Shown: positions 1-10,317 of the stretch, piece by piece
Numbering within the stretch: position 1 is the first letter of the stretch
Layout: each line of letters begins with the position of its first letter
DNA from: Candidatus Chlorobium masyuteum
GTDB lineage: Bacteria > Bacteroidota > Chlorobiia > Chlorobiales > Chlorobiaceae
Length of the DNA: 64,000 bases
Direction: 5' to 3'
Assembly: GCF_011601315.1 (NCBI RefSeq)
Contig: NZ_JAAORA010000002.1
Coordinates: 434,001-498,000, forward strand
Position numbers and translations under genes: made by a program
Notes under the pieces: model-generated
What the model was told of the DNA's origin: nothing
Database searches by the model: none
Seen by the model: the letters and a program-made list of their open reading frames with translations, nothing else

Positions 1-442
1 TTGCTCCTGTTCCGGCAAGCGAGACCGCAAGGTTTACGGCAAAGGTTGATTTTCCGACACCGCCTTTTCCGGATGCTACGGCAATGATGTTTTTGACATT
101 TTTCAGCGGTTTTTCGCTGCAGCAGGTGTGTTGCCCTTCGTGATGGTGCTCTCCATGCTGGTGGCCGTGATGGCCGCAGGAGGAGGTGACTTTCGAGCTC
201 ATGGTTACCTCAATGGCAGAAACTCCCGGTACCTGTGCGTTTACTGCCGCTATACAGGATTGCTTGATCTGCTCTTTGAGCGGGCATGCCGGTGTGGTAA
301 GCGTTACCGTAAACGAGACCCTGTTTCCGCTCTCAATCCGGACATCGGATATCATGTTGAGTGTAACGAGATCCCTGTTCAGGTCAGGGTCATTGACGGT
401 ACTGAGCGCTGCGATAATTTGCGCTTCTGTTATGATGGACAT
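1..442 (-). CDS. mrp: Mrp/ApbC-type P-loop ATPase, partial (N-terminal part)
   Basis: Iron-sulfur cluster carrier of the Mrp/NBP35 family; the C-terminal part lies beyond the window edge. The start is the ATG whose complement is at 440-442, giving [13 protein letters not shown]. Residues 1-85 form the MIP18/DUF59 domain, including the typical TTPACPLK segment. Residues about 88-110 are a His/Cys-rich linker ([15 protein letters not shown], then CC). The deviant Walker A motif GKGGVGKST follows near residue 127. The gene lies 74 bp downstream of der on the same strand, so co-transcription is plausible. The linker may bind metal; that is inference. Confidence 0.9.
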   Translation of the reverse strand, partial: MSIITEAQIIAALSTVNDPDLNRDLVTLNMISDVRIESGNRVSFTVTLTTPACPLKEQIKQSCIAAVNAQVPGVSAIEVTMSSKVTSSCGHHGHQHGEHHHEGQHTCCSEKPLKNVKNIIAVASGKGGVGKSTFAVNLAVSLAGTGA

Positions 443-516
443 ACGACTGTGGCGATTAATGGTTAAGAGCGGTGCTCGTAGAAACAGATGATCAGCTTTC
501 AGAGAGTGACTGCGCC

Positions 517-1830
517 TTATTTCTGCATGAAGCGAAGCGAAATCGGTACCCCTTCAAGCGAGAATGTTTCACGCAGCTTTTTTTCAAGAAACTTGATGAA
601 ATTGGTCTGCACAAGTTCCGGATCATTGCAGAAAAATGCAAATATCGGCCAGTGGGATTCGATCTGGGTCATATACTTGATTTTCAGCTCCTTGCCGGTT
701 CTGCTTGACGGGTGCTTTTGCTGTAGAGTCTCTTCAAGGAAGCGGTTGAGAGCACTGGTGCTTATTTTACGGGAGCGGCTTTCACTGATCTGCTGTGCGG
801 TATCAATGGCGCGGTAGAGATTCTTTTTGGTCAGCGCTGAAATAAACAGAACCGGTATGTAGCCGAGGTTGCCCATGCTGGAGCGAAGGTTATCCTCGTA
901 GATTTTGCTGGTCTTTGAATCCTTTTCAATCAGGTCCCATTTATTGACGAGAAGGAGTGCGCCTTTTTTCTTCTCGACCGCCATATTGATGATTTTCAGA
1001 TCCTGCTTTTCGATGCCGGGTGTGGCATCAAGCATGACGAGAGCAACATCGCAGCGCTCAAGTGCTTTTTCTGTCCGGAGCGAACTGTAATATTCAATTC
1101 CCCGGTCGATTTTGGTGCGTTTTCTCAATCCTGCGGTATCAATCAGAACGAACTCCTGCTTTTTGCGGGTAAACCGGCTGTCAATGGCGTCTCGGGTTGT
1201 GCCTGCTATGCTTGATACGATATGGCGGTTTGAATTGAGCAGCGCATTGACAAAGCTTGATTTGCCTACATTCGGCCTGCCGACGATGGCAAGGCTTATG
1301 GCTGAGTCCTCTTCATCAGGAACATCTTCAAGTTCGGGGAATGTTTCAAGGATATCGTCGAGCATATCCGCAACACCGCTGCCATCTTTTGCCGAGATGA
1401 AGTATGGCTTGGTGAATCCGGTACTGATAAAGGATTCAGCCTCGATAATGAGCTGGGGGGATTCGACCTTGTTGACCGCAAAGAAGAGCTGCTTGTTCTG
1501 GAAGTTGCGTTTCAGAAGCTTGCCGAGTTCGAGATCCTCGTAGGAGAGTCCGGCACGGGCATCGGTGACGAAAACAATAATATCGGCATCGCGAATGGCC
1601 ATCAGGGTCTGCTCAAGCATCGCCTTGCTTATGAGGTCGCTCTCGGCGTTGTAGCCGCCGGTATCCATCAGGAGAAACTGTTTTCCCTGCCATTCTCCAT
1701 CCGCGATGTGGCGGTCCCTTGTCACGCCGGGCGTACTGTCAACAATGGCGCTTCGCTGGCGCAGGATTCTGTTGAAGAGGGTCGATTTGCCGACATTGGG
1801 TCGGCCCACCAGTGCGATTAAAGGCTTCAT
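517..1830 (-). CDS. der: ribosome biogenesis GTPase Der (EngA)
   Basis: GTPase for 50S subunit maturation. At 437 residues it has the family's normal length and architecture: two tandem G domains, each with a GRPNVGKS P-loop (residues 9-16 and about 183-190), followed by a KH-like C-terminal domain from about residue 355. The G4 motif of the second domain is NKWD; the first reads NKVE rather than the usual NKxD. It is divergent from rplM, with the shared promoter region in 1831-1981, and it precedes mrp on the same strand. Confidence 0.97.
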   Translation of the reverse strand: MKPLIALVGRPNVGKSTLFNRILRQRSAIVDSTPGVTRDRHIADGEWQGKQFLLMDTGGYNAESDLISKAMLEQTLMAIRDADIIVFVTDARAGLSYEDLELGKLLKRNFQNKQLFFAVNKVESPQLIIEAESFISTGFTKPYFISAKDGSGVADMLDDILETFPELEDVPDEEDSAISLAIVGRPNVGKSSFVNALLNSNRHIVSSIAGTTRDAIDSRFTRKKQEFVLIDTAGLRKRTKIDRGIEYYSSLRTEKALERCDVALVMLDATPGIEKQDLKIINMAVEKKKGALLLVNKWDLIEKDSKTSKIYEDNLRSSMGNLGYIPVLFISALTKKNLYRAIDTAQQISESRSRKISTSALNRFLEETLQQKHPSSRTGKELKIKYMTQIESHWPIFAFFCNDPELVQTNFIKFLEKKLRETFSLEGVPISLRFMQK

Positions 1831-1981
1831 AACAGCAGATGCAGTCTTGGTAAAAAAAGTTGGTCCGGGCTCCCCTGGAATTCCTTTTTAGATATAAGGT
1901 ATAATTTGTAGAATTAAGTGAAATAATTTACATTGATGAACTTTATTTTTCGGAAAAGTCCAGTTAATCCTATAGTACAGC

Positions 1982-2431
1982 ATGAGCAAGACGTTAAGTT
2001 TCAAAACATATTCGGCCAAGCCTGTTGAAGTCGAGCGGAAGTGGTATATCATTGATGCCGAAGGTCAGGTCCTTGGCAGAATGGCTTCTGAAATCGCAAA
2101 GGTCCTTCGGGGCAAGCATAAGGCGCAGTTTACGCCGCATATTGATACCGGTGATTTTATTGTTGTGACCAATGCGGCAAAAGTTGCCCTGACGGGTAAA
2201 AAAGAGGATCAGAAATCCTACTTTTCGCATTCGCACTATCCCGGTGGCGTCAAGATTGATCATGTCAAGGATGTTTTGAAGAAAAAGCCCGAGAAGGTTA
2301 TCGAGCATGCCGTCTGGGGAATGCTGCCGCACAATAATCTCGGCCGCCAGCTTTTCAGGAAACTCAAGGTCTATGCAGGCCCCGAGCATCCGCATGCTGC
2401 GCAGGTACCTGTTGAAATGAAAATAAAATAA
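1982..2431 (+). CDS. rplM: 50S ribosomal protein L13
   Basis: 149-residue L13, a large-subunit protein. The sequence shows the family core: [13 protein letters not shown] near residue 22, the [12 protein letters not shown] segment, and the WGMLPHN-LGRQ region near 112-122. It begins with ATG and is followed after 17 bp by rpsI, the common L13-S9 pairing. The 150-bp gap upstream, shared with the divergent der, must hold the promoter, but I could not pick a convincing -35/-10 pair. Confidence 0.98.
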   Translation: MSKTLSFKTYSAKPVEVERKWYIIDAEGQVLGRMASEIAKVLRGKHKAQFTPHIDTGDFIVVTNAAKVALTGKKEDQKSYFSHSHYPGGVKIDHVKDVLKKKPEKVIEHAVWGMLPHNNLGRQLFRKLKVYAGPEHPHAAQVPVEMKIK

Positions 2432-2448
2432 ACCATAAAGAATAGGTA

Positions 2449-2838
2449 ATGAAAGAGGTTATCGATACAGTAGGACGCCGTAAAACCTCCGTGGCAAGAG
2501 CATTTCTGAGCCCGGGTAAAGGTCGGATCATCATCAACAAACTGCCGGTTGAAGAGTATTTCAAGGATGAGTTCAAGCGTCAGCAGGCTCTCCGTCCGCT
2601 TGTGCTTACAGAAAAAACAGAGGATTTTGATATCAAGATCAACGTTCAGGGCGGCGGTGTAAGCGGCCAGTCCGGAGCAGTCAGTCTTGCCATTGCCCGC
2701 GCTCTTACCGAGTTTGATGAAACTGCCCGTGTTGTCCTTAAAACCGAGAAGCTTCTGACCAGAGATCCGCGTATGGTAGAACGGAAAAAATTCGGTCGCA
2801 AAAAAGCCCGCAAACGTTTCCAGTTCTCGAAGCGTTAA
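2449..2838 (+). CDS. rpsI: 30S ribosomal protein S9
   Basis: 129-residue S9. It starts with [12 protein letters not shown] and ends in the basic tail [12 protein letters not shown], the S9 C-terminus that reaches the P-site tRNA in the ribosome (known for the family). The [19 protein letters not shown] segment is typical. It is co-directional with rplM and 17 bp downstream, so probably in one operon. A 167-bp leader separates it from rpsB. Confidence 0.98.
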   Translation: MKEVIDTVGRRKTSVARAFLSPGKGRIIINKLPVEEYFKDEFKRQQALRPLVLTEKTEDFDIKINVQGGGVSGQSGAVSLAIARALTEFDETARVVLKTEKLLTRDPRMVERKKFGRKKARKRFQFSKR

Positions 2839-2894
2839 TCCCGGCTATCCGTACTTGCTTTTGTATTTCAGTAAACAACTTCACATATCGTGCT

Positions 2895-2951
2895 CATTCC
2901 GACGCAATCGGGATGAAGCTTACCGGAAGTGTCCGGCGCTCCGGCGCCGGA
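2895..2951 (+). promoter_or_regulatory. two hairpins in the rpsB leader
   Basis: Two stem-loops lie in the 167-bp gap before rpsB. The first pairs CATTCCGA (2895-2902) with TCGGGATG (2908-2915), with one mismatch and a 5-nt loop. The second is a perfect 8-bp GC stem, TCCGGCGC (2932-2939) with GCGCCGGA (2944-2951), loop TCCG. Neither is followed by a T-run, so they are unlikely to be simple terminators. Ribosomal protein S2 operons are often controlled by a leader structure, so an autoregulatory role is a reasonable inference. Confidence 0.4.
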
Positions 2952-3005
2952 TACCGGTCAGTAGATGCACGGTAGAGGAATAACTAAACCACAGGAAGAG
3001 AAGAG

Positions 3006-3761
3006 ATGTCGCATTTCCAGCTTGAAGAGATGCTCCGCGCAGGAGTACACTTCGGTCACCTTGCACGCCGTTGGTGTCCGAAAATGAAGCCGTATATTTT
3101 CATGGAAAAGAACGGTGTTCACATTATTGATCTGCAGAAAACGGTTGTTCTTGCCGACGAAGCGCTGAAGGCTCTTGAGGCTGTTGCGCAGACAGGCAGG
3201 GAGATCATGTTTGTCGGTACAAAAAAGCAGGCCAAACAGATTATTGCCGCAGAAGCCGAACGCGCAGGGATGCCCTATGTCTGCGAGCGCTGGCTTGGCG
3301 GTATGCTTACCAATTTCTCTACCATCCGCCAGAGTATCAGACGGATGAACTCCATTGACAGAATGGAGACTGACGGTACCTTCGATATGATTACCAAAAA
3401 AGAGCGTCTCATGCTTGGCCGTGAAAAGGAGAAGCTGATGAGGATTCTCGGCGGTATCGCTACCATGACGCGCCTTCCGGCAGCACTCTTTATCGTTGAT
3501 ATCAAGAAAGAGCACATCGCCATCAAGGAAGCCCGTTCACTCGGTATCCCGATCATCGCCATGGTCGATACCAACTGTGACCCGGAGCAGGTTGATTTTG
3601 TCATTCCTGCCAACGATGATGCAATCCGTTCGATACAGCTTATGGTCAAGGCCGTTGCCGATACGATCCTCAAAGCAAGAGAGCTGAAGGTTGAGCAGGA
3701 GGTTCTTGCCGATCTTGATGAAGAGGAAGAGGACGGCGAAGAGGAAGAGATCAGCGAATAA
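3006..3761 (+). CDS. rpsB: 30S ribosomal protein S2
   Basis: 251-residue S2. Typical features are the start [18 protein letters not shown], the [10 protein letters not shown] segment near residue 96, and the P-A-A-L-F-I-V-D stretch near 160. The last 15 residues are almost all Asp/Glu ([12 protein letters not shown]), a long acidic tail. A Shine-Dalgarno sequence (GAAGAGAAGAG) precedes the ATG. It is followed by tsf after 33 bp, the near-universal rpsB-tsf order. Confidence 0.98.
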   Translation: MSHFQLEEMLRAGVHFGHLARRWCPKMKPYIFMEKNGVHIIDLQKTVVLADEALKALEAVAQTGREIMFVGTKKQAKQIIAAEAERAGMPYVCERWLGGMLTNFSTIRQSIRRMNSIDRMETDGTFDMITKKERLMLGREKEKLMRILGGIATMTRLPAALFIVDIKKEHIAIKEARSLGIPIIAMVDTNCDPEQVDFVIPANDDAIRSIQLMVKAVADTILKARELKVEQEVLADLDEEEEDGEEEEISE

Positions 3762-3794
3762 GCCCAGTTTATAATATAAAAGAGTGATATTTCA

Positions 3795-4661
3795 ATGAGC
3801 CAGATTTCAGCAAAAGACGTAAAAAGTCTTCGTGATATTACCGGTGCAGGGATGATGGACTGCAAAAAAGCCCTTGATGAAACCGCAGGGGACATAGAGA
3901 AAGCTATCGATTATCTTCGCAAGAAGGGTGCAGCTCTTGCCGCCAAACGGGCGGACAGGGAAGCCAACGAGGGAATGGTAACGGTTAAAATAGGTGATGA
4001 CCGCAAGAGTGGTGTTATTCTTGAACTTAACTGCGAGACCGACTTTGTTGCCCGCGGTGAGGTTTTCACCTCTTTTGCTGCCGCGCTTGCCGACCTTGCT
4101 CTTTCGAGCGGAGCCGCTTCTCCTGAAGATTTGCTTGCGCTCACTCTTGGTGAAACCTATGGTGGTGAAACAGTTGATGGAGCAATAAAGACCATGACCG
4201 GCAAGCTCGGTGAGAAGATTGCTCTCAAGCGTCTTGTTTCCTGCGATGCCCATGACGGACTGGTTGAGGCCTATATCCATCCCGGATCCCGGCTTGGAGC
4301 GATTATTCATGTTGCTACCGACAAGCCTGAACTGCTCAGGGAGCTGGCAAAAGATCTTGCCATGCAGGTTGCTGCAGCAGCTCCGATTGTTACCGACCGG
4401 TCGAAGGTTCCTGCTGATTATATTGCCAGAGAGTCGGAGATCTTTCGCCAGCAGGCACTTGGACAGGGAAAGAAAGAGGAGTTCGTTGACAAGATTGTTA
4501 CCGGAAGGCTTGAAAAGTATTATCAGGAGGTAGTGCTGACCGAGCAATCCTTTATCAAGGACAACAACACCAAGGTTGCTGATGTGCTCAGCGAGTTCAG
4601 GAAGAAGCATCAGGCGAAGGTCGATGTTATCGATTTTGTTCGCTGTCAGATAGGAGAATAA
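3795..4661 (+). CDS. tsf: translation elongation factor Ts
   Basis: 288-residue EF-Ts, the nucleotide exchange factor for EF-Tu. The N-terminal UBA-like segment contains [13 protein letters not shown] (residues about 15-27), and the [12 protein letters not shown] motif follows near residue 76. It is co-transcribed with rpsB and ends just before a strong Rho-independent terminator. The length agrees with the long EF-Ts form having two core subdomains. Confidence 0.98.
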   Translation: MSQISAKDVKSLRDITGAGMMDCKKALDETAGDIEKAIDYLRKKGAALAAKRADREANEGMVTVKIGDDRKSGVILELNCETDFVARGEVFTSFAAALADLALSSGAASPEDLLALTLGETYGGETVDGAIKTMTGKLGEKIALKRLVSCDAHDGLVEAYIHPGSRLGAIIHVATDKPELLRELAKDLAMQVAAAAPIVTDRSKVPADYIARESEIFRQQALGQGKKEEFVDKIVTGRLEKYYQEVVLTEQSFIKDNNTKVADVLSEFRKKHQAKVDVIDFVRCQIGE

Positions 4662-4667
4662 AAAAAG

Positions 4668-4695
4668 AAGCCTCGTTTTTCGAGGCTTTTTTTTT
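4668..4695 (+). terminator. Rho-independent terminator after tsf
   Basis: Perfect 8-bp stem AAGCCTCG (4668-4675) and CGAGGCTT (4681-4688), loop TTTTT, followed by an uninterrupted T-run to 4695. It closes the rpsB-tsf unit and implies that pyrH has its own promoter between 4696 and 4740. Confidence 0.93.
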
Positions 4696-4751
4696 GCCCG
4701 GTATTTATCTTTCTTTTGATTTATTAACCTTTTGTTCAGGAGGAGAGGGAC

Positions 4752-5471
4752 ATGCTGCAATACAAGCGCATCTTGCTCAAATTAAGTGGTGAAGCACTTG
4801 CAGGGGCAGACGGTTACGGTCTCAATGCCGAGATGCTTGAACGTTATGCCGAGGAGATCAGGGAGGCAAGGGATATGGGAGCTGAAATTGCCCTGGTCAT
4901 AGGGGGCGGAAACATCTTTCGCGGCGTTTCAGAGGCCGCTGCAAAGATGGACCGTGTACAGGCGGACTATATGGGTATGCTCGCCACCGTGATAAACTCT
5001 CTCGCCTTTCAGGATGTACTTGAGCGCAAAGGTGTCTTTACCCGGCTGCAGACAGCAATAAAGATGGAGCAGATGGCTGAACCCTTTATCCGGCGCAGGG
5101 CGGTGAGGCATCTTGAAAAGGGAAGAGTGGTTATTTTCGGTGCCGGAACAGGAAATCCCTACTTTACAACCGATACGGCAGCGTCACTTCGTGCGATTGA
5201 AATAGAGGCTGATGTTATTGTCAAGGGTACCCGGGTGGACGGCATCTACGATTCGGATCCCGAGAAAAATCCGAATGCCGAGTTCTTTTCGAACATATCC
5301 TATCTCGATGTGATCCGTAAAAACCTCAAGGTTATGGATATGACGGCAATTACGCTCTGCCGTGAAAATGTGCTGCCCATTGTGGTGCTGAACATGAATG
5401 AGAAAGGGAACTTCACAAGGCTGCTTAAAGGTGAAAAGGTTGGTTCACTGGTTCACGGTGATTCCTGCTGA
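4752..5471 (+). CDS. pyrH: uridylate kinase
   Basis: Converts UMP to UDP in pyrimidine biosynthesis. The 239-residue protein has the amino-acid-kinase fold motifs LKLSGEAL (residues 8-15), GGGNIFRG near 56, and the [13 protein letters not shown] segment near 133, all typical of bacterial hexameric PyrH. A strong ribosome-binding site (AGGAGGAGAGGGA) precedes the ATG. The 3' end overlaps the convergent recX by 19 bp. Confidence 0.97.
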   Translation: MLQYKRILLKLSGEALAGADGYGLNAEMLERYAEEIREARDMGAEIALVIGGGNIFRGVSEAAAKMDRVQADYMGMLATVINSLAFQDVLERKGVFTRLQTAIKMEQMAEPFIRRRAVRHLEKGRVVIFGAGTGNPYFTTDTAASLRAIEIEADVIVKGTRVDGIYDSDPEKNPNAEFFSNISYLDVIRKNLKVMDMTAITLCRENVLPIVVLNMNEKGNFTRLLKGEKVGSLVHGDSC

Positions 5472-6142
5472 TAGAGCTCCTGATCGTCGGGGCCGGCTCC
5501 GCCGGCCTCAAGCAAAGACTTGACTACCGGTTGTATATCCTGCCATTCAAATCCCCTGTTGTGCAGGAACTGCTCAAGCCGCTTTTTTTTGTCGGCTCCG
5601 GACCGTGCATGCAGTGATCTGATTTTTTTCTCCGCCGCTTTCAGGCAGAGTTCCCTTGAGTCCATCGCACTCACGAGGGTAGTGATAATGGTATCGGAAA
5701 CCCCTTTCTTTCTCAGTTCGCTTCTCATTCTCAGCTTTCCCGCAGGTTTCCTCCTTGACCGGCTCTGGATAAACTCCTCACCGAACACCCGGTCATCAAT
5801 CAGGCCCTGAAGGGTCAGCTTCTCCATTACCTTTTCGATACAGCTCACTTCATACCCTTTTTTCCGGAGTTTGCGCTCAAGCTCATCCCGGCTATGACTG
5901 CGCAGTCCAAGCAGTTTAACTGCGAAGAGCATCGCACCCTCTTTGTCTCTATCGGTCATATGGTTTCTCTTTCTGAATTGATCTGTTGAGAGAGCCTGTT
6001 CAAGCCAGAGCTTCTGCTCCACCTCCCTTGAATGTACGATGAAGCGTGATTCCTGTAAAGCACCAATTCGCTTTCGTAAAGCGCTGCTCGTTTTCAGCTC
6101 GCCCTTTACACCCGGAAAGGGTGCTGTCAAGCAACTATTCAT
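5453..6142 (-). CDS. recX: RecX family regulatory protein
   Basis: RecX modulates RecA filaments. The C-terminal 165 residues show the tandem three-helix RecX repeats: [18 protein letters not shown], then [15 protein letters not shown], then the [11 protein letters not shown] segment. The longest frame gives 229 residues. An internal ATG at 5959, giving [11 protein letters not shown] and preceded by AGAAAGAGAAACC, would give 168 residues and is an equally good start, because the first 60 residues show no family similarity. It is convergent with pyrH, overlapping by 19 bp. Confidence 0.85.
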   Translation of the reverse strand: MNSCLTAPFPGVKGELKTSSALRKRIGALQESRFIVHSREVEQKLWLEQALSTDQFRKRNHMTDRDKEGAMLFAVKLLGLRSHSRDELERKLRKKGYEVSCIEKVMEKLTLQGLIDDRVFGEEFIQSRSRRKPAGKLRMRSELRKKGVSDTIITTLVSAMDSRELCLKAAEKKIRSLHARSGADKKKRLEQFLHNRGFEWQDIQPVVKSLLEAGGAGPDDQELYQQESP

Positions 6143-6315
6143 AATAGGGCGTGAGCGGTCATCTGTTGCTGAGCGTTTTGACCCATATTGAGAGACGGGC
6201 GCAAGAGTTCCGGCTTTTTCTCTCTCTTCAATTTTGCTATATTCAATGCTTTAAGTTTCATACAGATCGTTACCTGTGCGATCGCTCTTCAACTATCGTC
6301 AAGTGTAAAAGAGAG

Positions 6316-6789
6316 ATGCCTCGCTATACCCCTGAACAGCTTGCCAAACGAAACGCTTCAATCTGGACCGATATACAGATCATCCTTGCACCGATACAGT
6401 TTCTCTTTTTTATTGCGGGTCTTGCTACAACAGCACTCTATGCCAACGGTCTGTTTGTTACCGGTTTTTACTGGGTCAGCATAGCCATTCTTTTCAAGAC
6501 ACTCTTTTTTGCGCTCCTGTTCATTACCGGGATGTTTTTTGAAAAAGAGATTTTCGATCAATGGGTCTACTCCAAGGAGTTTCTCTGGGAAGATATCGGC
6601 AGTACCGTTGCTGCTTTTTTTCATCTCCTTTACTTTTTTCTGGCCTGGCTTGGTTATTCCCAGGAAGTCCTTATCTGGGACGCTTTTCTGGCCTATTTCA
6701 CCTATGTACTCAATGCATTGCAGTACCTTGTCAGGATTATTCTTGAAAAACTCAATGAGCGCAAACTCCGGATTGATGGCCGGATCTGA
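6316..6789 (+). CDS. bchV: 3-vinyl bacteriochlorophyllide hydratase, BchF/BchV family
   Basis: Hydrates the C-3 vinyl group of (bacterio)chlorophyllide during bacteriochlorophyll synthesis for chlorosomes. The ATG at 6316, with GAGAG just upstream, gives 157 residues beginning [21 protein letters not shown], the family's N-terminal signature. Three to four membrane segments follow, with conserved F-F-E-K-E and WED motifs between them. Green sulfur bacteria carry two paralogues, BchF and BchV; I chose BchV because I recall bchV lying near the RubisCO-like gene in C. tepidum. A longer in-frame start at 6151 would add 55 residues with no family similarity. Confidence 0.85.
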   Translation: MPRYTPEQLAKRNASIWTDIQIILAPIQFLFFIAGLATTALYANGLFVTGFYWVSIAILFKTLFFALLFITGMFFEKEIFDQWVYSKEFLWEDIGSTVAAFFHLLYFFLAWLGYSQEVLIWDAFLAYFTYVLNALQYLVRIILEKLNERKLRIDGRI

Positions 6790-6830
6790 CTCTTTGTGCA
6801 CTTTCTTTGTTCCACGATGCCCGATATGTT

Positions 6831-7049
6831 ATGAAATACAGTTTTAAAAGACTCTGGAATACAACCTTTCTCTTTGTCGGACCTGCATGGTATGTGCTTG
6901 TCTGGATGATCTGGTCATCGGGTCAGCTGCAGACCATCGGAGACAAAATCACCTTTCTCAGTGTGGTGATTCCTGGTTTTCTGCTCATTTACGGAGCCGG
7001 TTTTTTTATTGAAGAGTGGCATAACAAGAAACAGGCAAAGCGCTCCTGA
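6831..7049 (+). CDS. small two-helix membrane protein
   Basis: Not recognised. The ATG at 6831 gives 72 residues with two hydrophobic stretches (about 10-30 and 40-60) and a charged end, EEWHNKKQAKRS. A TTG eight codons upstream is an alternative start. It sits 41 bp after bchV and 81 bp before the aldolase/dehydrogenase gene on the same strand. It could be an accessory membrane protein of pigment synthesis, but that is only context. Confidence 0.6.
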   Translation: MKYSFKRLWNTTFLFVGPAWYVLVWMIWSSGQLQTIGDKITFLSVVIPGFLLIYGAGFFIEEWHNKKQAKRS

Positions 7050-7130
7050 AGAGGGAGTCCCGTTCCCGCCTGTCGTAATTTTTCAACAATACACATCGGC
7101 GCCTGACGGTGTGAGAAGTATGAATATCCT

Positions 7131-9248
7131 ATGCAGAACCTCTGGAATGATGCTGATCTTCAACGCTCTCTCAGAGAGCATGAAGGAATTTCCGAGATGC
7201 CCAATGAACTGGCCGGGCTGGTCTATGCATCCCGCCTCCTTGGCAGTGAAAGTTCGCTGGTGATTCATGGCGGAGGGAACACCTCTGTCAAATGTGAACT
7301 GGTTGATATGGTCGGCAACAGGGCGGAAGTGCTCCTGATAAAAGCCAGCGGAGTTGATCTCAGCCAGGTTACCCCCCATGATTATACTCCGGTCAAACTG
7401 CGTCCCCTCCGTAAACTCGGTCAGCTTTTTAACCAAAATGACCGCATAAGCGAGGAGGAGCTGCAGCGTTTTTCAACCAAGGAGTTCAAGCACCTTCTGC
7501 TTCTGAACCTTTTCAGCCTTACCGACCATATGGCACAGCATCGGCTGACTCCTTCCATAGAGACGCTGCTGCATGCATTTCTTCCGCACCGATACATTTT
7601 ACACACGCACTCCTTTGCCCTGCTTACGCTCAGCAATCAGCCGAATGGTGAAGCGCTCTGCAGTGAAGTGCTTGGTGAGAGTTTCGGTTCGGTTGACTAT
7701 ATCAAGCCGGGAATGGGACTTGCCCGTGCTGCGGCAGTTGTTTATGAGGCAAATCCGGAGATCGAGGGGCTGGTTCTGCAGAAACATGGTCTGGTTACCT
7801 TTGGCACTACCGCCAAAGAGGCTTACACCCGCATGATTGATGCCGTCAGCAGGCTTGAAAAACGGATTGCAGCAACAGGCAGAAAAGCCTTCCCGAAGGT
7901 AACCCTTCCGTCAGCTGTTGCATCTGTAGAAGAGGCCGCGCCGATCATCAGGGGCGCCTGCGTTGAGGAGAAGTCACCGGGAACCAGGGAGTTCCATCAG
8001 TTTATTCTTGATTTCCGCACCTCGCCGGAAATTCTTGACTATGTCAACACCCGGGATCTTATCGGGATGAGTCAGAAGGGGGCAATGACCCCTGACTTTA
8101 TTGTCCGCACCAAAAACAAGCCGCTTGTGGTTCCGGCACCTGATGCTGCCGACCTTGCGGGGTTCAAGGCGGCCGTAGTGGATGCTGTGCAGCACTATCG
8201 TGAAGCATATACCGCATACTTTGAAGCAGAGAAACGTGCTTCAGGCATGAAGGTCAGCATGCTTGACCCGCTTCCGGGAGTGGTGCTTGTGCCCGGCCTC
8301 GGACTTTTCGGTCTTGGTAAAACCGCCCGCTCTGCAGCAGTCAACGCCGATATAGCAACAAGTACCGCCGCAGCCATACTTGACGCGGAATCAATCGGGA
8401 CGTTTGAATCCATCAGTGACCGGGAGGCGTTCGAGATTGAGTACTGGGATATGGAGCAGGAGAAGGTGAACAAGGTTCATCATGATGTTTTTGCGGGAAA
8501 AGTCGTGATGGTAACCGGTGCCGCCAGCGGTATCGGCCTTGCAACGGCCAAAGCCTTCCGTCAGCGAGGCGCCGAACTGGTGCTGCTTGATCTTACTCTT
8601 GAAGCGCTTGAACGGGCTGCTGAGTCTATCGGCGGCAATGTGCTTCTGAAGACCTGTGATGTCACCTCACGCAAAGAGATCCGATCGGCTTTCGATGAAG
8701 CGTGCCGCCGGTTTGGCGGGATTGATATTATAGTTTCCAACGTCGGGGCTGCGCTTCAGGGGCGCATCGGTGAAGTGGCTGATGAGGTACTTCGCAAAAG
8801 TTTTGAACTCAACTTTTTTTCCCACCAGTCCATTGCCCAGGAGGCCGTACGGGTGATGAAACTTCAGGGTACCGGCGGTGTTCTGCTTTTCAACGTATCA
8901 AAACAGGCGGTCAATCCCGGCCCCGATTTCGGCCCTTACGGACTGCCGAAGGCGGCAACGATGTTTCTCGTCCGTCAATATGCCCTGGATCACGGTCGTG
9001 ACGGTATCCGTTCAAACGGCATCAATGCCGACAGAATTCGCAGCGGTCTGCTTACCGAAGAGATGATCAAGGCCCGCTCAACTGCCCGCGGTCTGAGTGA
9101 GAAGGAGTATATGGCAGGAAACCTCCTGCAGCTTGAGGTTACCGCTGAGGATGTTGCAGAGGCATTTGTGCATCTGGCTCTGGAAACCAGAACAACAGGC
9201 TCAATCACAACAGTCGATGGCGGCAATATTGCAGCGGCCCTTCGCTGA
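7131..9248 (+). CDS. class II aldolase / short-chain dehydrogenase fusion (RhaD-AdhR type)
   Basis: 705-residue bifunctional protein. The N-terminal ~400 residues are a class II aldolase/adducin domain: HGGGNTSVK near residue 44, metal-binding HTHSF near 158, and QKHGLVTFG near 218. The C-terminal part, from about residue 455, is a short-chain dehydrogenase with VTGAASGIG near 462 and active-site YGLPK near 603. The family is annotated as rhamnulose-1-phosphate aldolase/alcohol dehydrogenase: it would cleave a ketose 1-phosphate to DHAP and an aldehyde, then reduce or oxidise the aldehyde. With the LsrF-like enzyme and the RubisCO-like protein next door, a sugar-phosphate or thio-sugar substrate is plausible but unproven. 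Confidence 0.9.
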   Translation: MQNLWNDADLQRSLREHEGISEMPNELAGLVYASRLLGSESSLVIHGGGNTSVKCELVDMVGNRAEVLLIKASGVDLSQVTPHDYTPVKLRPLRKLGQLFNQNDRISEEELQRFSTKEFKHLLLLNLFSLTDHMAQHRLTPSIETLLHAFLPHRYILHTHSFALLTLSNQPNGEALCSEVLGESFGSVDYIKPGMGLARAAAVVYEANPEIEGLVLQKHGLVTFGTTAKEAYTRMIDAVSRLEKRIAATGRKAFPKVTLPSAVASVEEAAPIIRGACVEEKSPGTREFHQFILDFRTSPEILDYVNTRDLIGMSQKGAMTPDFIVRTKNKPLVVPAPDAADLAGFKAAVVDAVQHYREAYTAYFEAEKRASGMKVSMLDPLPGVVLVPGLGLFGLGKTARSAAVNADIATSTAAAILDAESIGTFESISDREAFEIEYWDMEQEKVNKVHHDVFAGKVVMVTGAASGIGLATAKAFRQRGAELVLLDLTLEALERAAESIGGNVLLKTCDVTSRKEIRSAFDEACRRFGGIDIIVSNVGAALQGRIGEVADEVLRKSFELNFFSHQSIAQEAVRVMKLQGTGGVLLFNVSKQAVNPGPDFGPYGLPKAATMFLVRQYALDHGRDGIRSNGINADRIRSGLLTEEMIKARSTARGLSEKEYMAGNLLQLEVTAEDVAEAFVHLALETRTTGSITTVDGGNIAAALR

Positions 9249-9304
9249 AAGAGAGAACAGGTTCACTATCAACAACTACAACTGAACAGAGGAGACCCTT
9301 CATC

Positions 9305-10186
9305 ATGGCGGAATACGACAAGGACAAACAGGCAAAAGAGTACTATACCGATATCCCGGTTAACAACTACGGCTTTTTCCTCAAAGGTGCCCACTCGGTT
9401 GACTGGGGGATGAAAAACCGGCTTTCGAGGATTTTCCGGCCCGATACCGGCAAAACAGTCATGTTTGCTATTGATCATGGTTACTTTCAGGGCCCGACCA
9501 CCGGTCTTGAACGGCCGGACGTCAATATTGTGCCGCTCATGCCGCATGCTGATGCCATCATGCTGACAAGAGGCATTCTTCGCACGACTGTCCCTCCGAC
9601 ACTGAACAAGGCTATCGTGATGCGCTGCAGCGGCGGGCCGAGCATTCTCAAGGAGCTCTCGGACGAAGAGCTTGCCGTTGATATTGAAGATGCCATTCGC
9701 ATGAATGTTGCCGCCATAACGCTCCAGGTTTTTATTGGCGGTGAGTTCGAAACCCGGTCAGTGCGCAACATGACCAGACTTGTTGATATGGGCCTGCGTT
9801 ACGGGATTCCCACCATGGCCGTGACGGCTGTCGGCAAGGATATGGTTCGTGATGCCAAATATTTCAGGCTTGCCTGCAGGATTTCGGCAGAGCTCGGTGC
9901 GCAGATTGTCAAGACCTACTATGTGCCCGAAGAGTTTGAAACCGTGGTGGCTTCATGTCCGGTTCCGATTGTCATGGCCGGAGGCAAGAAAATTTCCGAA
10001 CTCGAAGCGCTTACCATGTGTTCACATGCCATCCAGGAGGGTGCTGCCGGTGTCGATATGGGCCGCAATATTTTCCAGAGTGACGCTCCACTGGCCATGA
10101 TGAAAGCCGTAAACAAGGTTGTTCATGAGCAACTGGCGCCTGAAGATGCGTTTGCCTATTTCAATGACATCAAGTCGGAAGGATAA
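9305..10186 (+). CDS. LsrF/DhnA-family class I aldolase or thiolase
   Basis: 293 residues, resembling E. coli LsrF (3-hydroxy-5-phosphonooxypentane-2,4-dione thiolase) along most of its length. Shared blocks include [10 protein letters not shown] near 28, [15 protein letters not shown] near 57, MVRDAKYF near 180 and MGRNIFQSD near 255. The Schiff-base lysine of the family is present in VKTYYV near residue 203. No lsr transporter or kinase genes are nearby, so autoinducer-2 breakdown is unlikely. It is 56 bp after the aldolase fusion and is followed by a strong terminator, so these two form a unit separate from the RubisCO-like gene. Confidence 0.88.
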   Translation: MAEYDKDKQAKEYYTDIPVNNYGFFLKGAHSVDWGMKNRLSRIFRPDTGKTVMFAIDHGYFQGPTTGLERPDVNIVPLMPHADAIMLTRGILRTTVPPTLNKAIVMRCSGGPSILKELSDEELAVDIEDAIRMNVAAITLQVFIGGEFETRSVRNMTRLVDMGLRYGIPTMAVTAVGKDMVRDAKYFRLACRISAELGAQIVKTYYVPEEFETVVASCPVPIVMAGGKKISELEALTMCSHAIQEGAAGVDMGRNIFQSDAPLAMMKAVNKVVHEQLAPEDAFAYFNDIKSEG

Positions 10187-10203
10187 CCTAAAGAGTGCTC
10201 CGG

Positions 10204-10242
10204 TGCTGCGGCAGAGTGGAGTGCTCTGTCGCGGCATTTTTT
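10204..10242 (+). terminator. Rho-independent terminator before the RubisCO-like gene
   Basis: 13-bp stem with two G-U pairs: TGCTGCGGCAGAG (10204-10216) with CTCTGTCGCGGCA (10224-10236), loop TGGAGTG, then six Ts. It separates the LsrF-like gene from the RubisCO-like gene and implies a promoter in 10243-10317. Confidence 0.88.
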
Positions 10243-10317
10243 CACCGTTTTATTTTTTTAATGGAACCCCCGTATCAATTGTGTGCAGCGTGTAGTCGGG
10301 GCGTATGACGTATTTTT

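Noticed and set aside
3807-4760. 317-codon frame on the minus strand across tsf
   Set aside because: It is the antisense of a certain tsf gene, has no family similarity and would run through the tsf terminator.
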